Positions 5,465-7,697 of a DNA stretch of 7,697 nucleotides are shown here, piece after piece. The stretch's first letter is position 1; the number at the start of each line of letters is the position of its first letter. The translations under genes and the position numbers were made by a program. Below the pieces are notes generated by a model. That model searched no databases. It saw nothing but the letters and a program-made list of their open reading frames with translations, and was not told the DNA's origin. Source of the DNA: Chloroflexota bacterium (GTDB taxonomy: Bacteria > Chloroflexota > Limnocylindria > Limnocylindrales > CSP1-4); assembly GCA_016200745.1 (NCBI GenBank), contig JACQEF010000154.1:1-7697 (forward strand), in the 5' to 3' direction.

Positions 5465-6730
5465 GTGCCTGAACAGGATCCTGCCCGCCGAGCCGTGGTC
5501 ACCGGGCTCGGCGCGATCATGCCCATCGGGAACGACTTCCCGACGTACTGGGCCAACCTCAAGGCGGGCGTGACCGGCACGCGGCTGATCACCGGTTTCG
5601 ATACCACCAATCACGAGGTGAAGATCGCCGCCGAGGTCCTGGGCTTCGACCCGGCCACGGTCATGGACCCGAAGATGGCCCGCCGGATGAGCCGCTTCAT
5701 CCACCTGGCGATGGCCGCCGGCAAGGAGGCGGTCGCGGACGCGGGGCTCGACTTCGAGGCGATGACCCAGGAGCAGCGCGACCGGGTGGGCGTCGTGGTC
5801 AACACGGGCGGCGGCGGCGTCGAGCAGATCATCGACGGCACGCACGTCTACGACAGCAAGGGCCCCCGGTTCGTCAGCCCGTTCGCGGTTCCGGCCCTGT
5901 CGGGCTCCATGGCCGCCTGCATGCTGTCGATGAAGTACGCGCTGAGCGGCCCGGTGATCACCCAGGTCGCCGCCTGCGCCACGTCGGTGATCGCGTTCCA
6001 CGACGCCATGCGGCTGATCCAGACAGGCGAGTGCGACGTCGTCCTGACCGGCGGCTCCGAGGCCCCGATCAACACGATGGGCGTGGCCGCGCTGTCGAAC
6101 ATGACCGCCCTGTCGAAGCGCAACGACTCGCCCGAGACGGCCTCGCGGCCATTCGACGCGACACGCGACGGGTTCGTCCTGGGCGAGGGCGCTGGCGTGG
6201 CGATCGTCGAATCGCTAGCCCACGCGCGGGCCCGCGGCGCAACGCCCATCGCCGAGGTGCTCGGCGGCGCCCTGACCGCCGACGCGTTCCATATCAGCGC
6301 GCCCGACCCGACGGGGCGTGGCCAGACCCGGGCGATGACGCTGGCGCTCCAGCACTCGGGCGTCGCTCCCGACGAGATCGACTACATCGTGGCCCACGGG
6401 ACCGCGACCGGGCTCAACGATTCGACCGAGACGAAGGCGATCAAGGCGGCCTACGGGGCACATGCCTACAAGGTCGCGATCAGCTCGCCGAAGTCGATGA
6501 TCGGCCACCTCGTGGGCGCCGCAGGGATCGCCTCGGCGCTGGCCGCGATCGGGGCCATCCGCGACCAGGTCATCCCGCCGACGGCGAACCTCCACACCCT
6601 GGATCCCGAGTGCGACCTCGACTATGTCCCGCTGGTGGCGCGGCCCGCGAAAGTCGAGACGGCCGCCATCAACGGCTTCGGCTTCGGTGGCCAGAACGCC
6701 GTCGCGGTCTTCCGAAAGGTCCTCGAGTAG
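5465..6730 (+). CDS. fabF: Beta-ketoacyl-ACP synthase II, canonical copy (FabF/KasB-like)
   Basis: Second FabF-type condensing enzyme, extending acyl-ACP with malonyl-ACP. The 421 residues match the family. Conserved features are RRAVVTGLGAIMPIGND (8-24), RRMSRF (73-78), nucleophile Cys171 in AACATS, His311 in VAHGTATGLND, Lys343 and His348 in SPKSMIGHLVGAAG, TADAFHISAPDP (271-282), DPECDLDYVP (380-389) and the intact gate loop NGFGFGGQN (403-411). It is therefore much closer to the textbook enzyme than the copy upstream, and the two are paralogues rather than a recent duplication. It begins at GTG with a good ribosome-binding site, 170 bp after the first KAS; that gap holds a hairpin and a -10-like element, so it may be transcribed both with fabD and from its own promoter. 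Its stop lies in the loop of an inverted repeat. Confidence 0.95.
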   Translation: MPEQDPARRAVVTGLGAIMPIGNDFPTYWANLKAGVTGTRLITGFDTTNHEVKIAAEVLGFDPATVMDPKMARRMSRFIHLAMAAGKEAVADAGLDFEAMTQEQRDRVGVVVNTGGGGVEQIIDGTHVYDSKGPRFVSPFAVPALSGSMAACMLSMKYALSGPVITQVAACATSVIAFHDAMRLIQTGECDVVLTGGSEAPINTMGVAALSNMTALSKRNDSPETASRPFDATRDGFVLGEGAGVAIVESLAHARARGATPIAEVLGGALTADAFHISAPDPTGRGQTRAMTLALQHSGVAPDEIDYIVAHGTATGLNDSTETKAIKAAYGAHAYKVAISSPKSMIGHLVGAAGIASALAAIGAIRDQVIPPTANLHTLDPECDLDYVPLVARPAKVETAAINGFGFGGQNAVAVFRKVLE

Positions 6731-6740
6731 GCCGAGGACC
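6718..6740. terminator. Inverted repeat enclosing the second KAS stop; candidate bidirectional terminator
   Basis: GGTCCTCG (6718-6725) and CGAGGACC (6733-6740) form a perfect 8-bp stem with a 7-nt loop that contains the TAG stop of the KAS gene. It sits between convergent genes whose stops are 20 bp apart. On the minus strand the stem is followed by TTT, which makes it more terminator-like for the thioesterase transcript; on the plus strand no T-run follows. Confidence 0.5.
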
Positions 6741-6750
6741 CGTCGCCCGG

Positions 6751-7242
6751 CTAGGCGTCGCGCAGGCCGCGACCCTCGTACGCCTCGATCGCCGCCACGT
6801 GGGCCGGCGACATCGGGACGGGACGAGCCGTCGCGTAGTCGTACCGGACGAGCACCGACTCGCTGACCGCGACGAGGCGCGGCGATTCGCCCGGGACGGC
6901 GGCGAGGAGCCGGTGGTCGAGCGTGAACGACGATCGGCCGATCCGGACGGCCCGACTCTCGACCGTCACCACCTCGCCATGGAAGGCCGGTGCCCGGTAG
7001 GTGATCCTCGCCTCGGCCAGGATCAGGCTCTCGGCGCCCTCCGTCCCGAGGTGGACGGGCTCGCCGGTAACCTCCGTCCAGTACCGGATCCGGGCGACCT
7101 CGCAGTAGGTCAGGTAGATGGCGTTATTGACGTGACCCATCGCATCGGTGTCGGCGAACCTGACCACGATCTCGACGCGATGGCGGTACGGACCCGGCAG
7201 GTCGCGGGGATCGGGCGCGGAATCGGGCCGATGGTCATGCAT
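6751..7242 (-). CDS. Hot-dog acyl thioesterase (4HBT / YbgC-FadM-like)
   Basis: A 163-residue single-domain thioesterase expected to hydrolyse acyl-CoA or acyl-ACP in the cytosol. The signature RFADTDAMGHVNNAIYLTYC spans residues 28-47; Asp33 corresponds to the catalytic Asp of YbgC (D18). The following ARIRYW and the beta-strand segment ITYRAPAFHGEVVTVES (80-96) fit the hot-dog fold, and RSSFTLDHRLL (103-113) matches the later strands. The frame is open upstream to 7566, but the ATG at 7242 gives a normal-length protein whose domain begins about 20 residues in. No clear Shine-Dalgarno is seen; a TAnnnT-like TACACT lies 9 nt upstream, which could serve a near-leaderless transcript. It is convergent with the second KAS gene, so it is not in that operon, but the neighbourhood suggests a role in fatty-acid chain release or acyl-CoA housekeeping. 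The substrate is not determinable here. Confidence 0.9.
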   Translation of the reverse strand: MHDHRPDSAPDPRDLPGPYRHRVEIVVRFADTDAMGHVNNAIYLTYCEVARIRYWTEVTGEPVHLGTEGAESLILAEARITYRAPAFHGEVVTVESRAVRIGRSSFTLDHRLLAAVPGESPRLVAVSESVLVRYDYATARPVPMSPAHVAAIEAYEGRGLRDA

Positions 7243-7251
7243 GGTCCCGGA

Positions 7252-7257
7252 AGTGTA
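7252..7257 (-). promoter_or_regulatory. Candidate -10 element of the thioesterase gene
   Basis: The minus strand reads TACACT, a TAnnnT hexamer ending 9 nt before the ATG at 7242, at a distance that suits a very short or absent leader. No -35 match is seen, so this is only a weak call. Confidence 0.28.
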
Positions 7258-7266
7258 CGGGCTGTG

Positions 7267-7509
7267 GGTCACTCGACAGACGCAGATCGACGTGCGAGGC
7301 CGATCGCCCTGACGATTCTCGCCTGAGCCTGGAGCGCCGACCCCCAGGCGTGGCTCGGCTACGGGCCGCCGGCTTCCCCACCTCGGACCTGCTGCCGGCC
7401 GGGCCGGAGACGGCGGTCTTCGCCTGCGGCGGACTCGTGTTCCTGCGCGGCGCGCGGCGAGCTGGCGGACCGCCGGCCCGGGTTGATGACGCTGATCAGC
7501 CTGGCGATT
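7267..7509 (+). pseudogene. Decayed fragment resembling a CopB-type P1B copper ATPase
   Basis: Three pieces in alternating frames read in order like the first membrane part of a CopB-like heavy-metal ATPase. Piece A (frame starting 7267) reads GHSTDADRRARPIALTILA, a TGA at 7324, then AWSADPQAWLGYGPPA. Piece B (7374-7454) reads FPTSDLLPA followed by TAVFACGGLVFLRGA. Piece C (7453-7509) reads RGELADRRPGLMTLISLAI. Intact relatives, from memory, have GHS..., an LTIP...S..I/VQ..LGY segment, FPGSD, a YGG.PFL.GA..EL stretch, and R.PGMMTLI.LAI in that order. A to B is explained by a 1-nt loss near 7374 and B to C by a 2-nt loss in a GCGCG run near 7455. Similarity ends after LAI; no phosphorylation (DKTGT) or CPH/CPC motif follows. 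About 80 codons of a roughly 700-residue enzyme remain. It fills most of the gap between the thioesterase and the last gene. The call rests on remembered family motifs, not an alignment. Confidence 0.55.
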
Positions 7510-7584
7510 CGTCGCGCCCCGCTCCGGGGGGCGGCCACGCCCACGCTGGTCGGGCGCTGGAAGCATCCCTTTCTCTGTGCTAGC

Positions 7585-7697
7585 TCAGGCTGGCGACGGC
7601 CAGGGCCGGAGGAGCGCGGCGAAGCGCTCGGCCCAGTAGCGCTGCCAGGTCCTGTTGAGCCGGAGGAGGCGGAGGCGGACGAGGGCCGACACGCCGC
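7585..7697 (-). CDS. C-terminal end of an unidentified gene, partial
   Basis: A minus-strand frame enters from the right window edge and ends at a TGA (7587-7585). The visible 36 residues end with RLNRTWQRYWAERFAALLRP followed by WPSPA. Third codon positions are G or C in 35 of 36 codons, a strong coding signal like that of the neighbouring genes. The piece is basic, Arg/Leu/Trp-rich and probably helical. It is too short to assign a family. A GTG at 7692 could be a start, making a tiny protein, but continuation beyond the window is more likely. Confidence 0.45.
   Translation of the reverse strand, partial: GVSALVRLRLLRLNRTWQRYWAERFAALLRPWPSPA

Noticed and set aside
6751..7566. Thioesterase frame open upstream to 7566, which would suggest a 271-residue protein
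   Set aside because: The extra 108 residues are Arg/Pro-rich shadow translation antisense to the ATPase remnant, and the 163-residue form is the normal length for this family.
7350..7583. Plus-strand 77-residue ORF as an intact small gene
   Set aside because: Its first half is one frame of the CopB-like remnant and its second half (after GARR) is out of frame with the continuing similarity, so it is better explained as part of a pseudogene.

Overview
The window is about 70% or more G+C, with G/C at nearly every third codon position. It contains ordinary bacterial housekeeping genes and no tRNA, rRNA, CRISPR array, insertion sequence or phage gene that I can see. GTG and TTG starts, Pro/Thr-rich surface linkers and lone TAnnnT -10-like hexamers would suit a high-GC Chloroflexota (for example Limnocylindria-like) or an actinobacterium. 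That placement is an inference from composition only.

Layout: (1) 1-1324 (+), an M20-family metallopeptidase/deacylase missing its extreme N-terminus at the window edge. (2) 1368-2087 (+), a secreted, membrane-anchored cupredoxin with a long Pro/Thr/Ser linker. (3) 2084-2302 (-), a 72-residue unknown protein with one CxxC pair, convergent with the cupredoxin and sharing a CTAG in which both stop codons lie. (4) 2368-2976 (-), a MarR-family regulator. (5) 3032-3994, 4020-5294 and 5465-6730 (+), malonyl-CoA:ACP transacylase (FabD) followed by two different beta-ketoacyl-ACP synthases of the FabF/KAS II type. (6) 6751-7242 (-), a hot-dog acyl thioesterase convergent with the second synthase. (7) 7267-7509 (+), a decayed fragment resembling a CopB-type P1B copper ATPase. 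(8) 7585-7697 (-), the C-terminal end of an unidentified gene running off the window.

The core is a fatty-acid elongation cluster. FabD makes malonyl-ACP, the two condensing enzymes use it for chain extension, and the convergent thioesterase could release or edit acyl chains. The MarR gene diverges from fabD across only 55 bp, so it is a natural candidate for a FabT-like local regulator. The order fabD-KAS-KAS recalls mycobacterial fabD-acpM-kasA-kasB, but no acyl carrier protein gene is present. The first synthase keeps its catalytic Cys-His-His-Lys set but has changed pocket and gate residues, whereas the second is canonical, which suggests a division of labour. A 170-bp gap with a hairpin and a -10-like TACAAT may give the second synthase its own transcription.

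I see no clear new defence or mobile system. The items most worth checking are the altered first KAS, the missing ACP gene, and the frameshifted CopB-like remnant at the right end.
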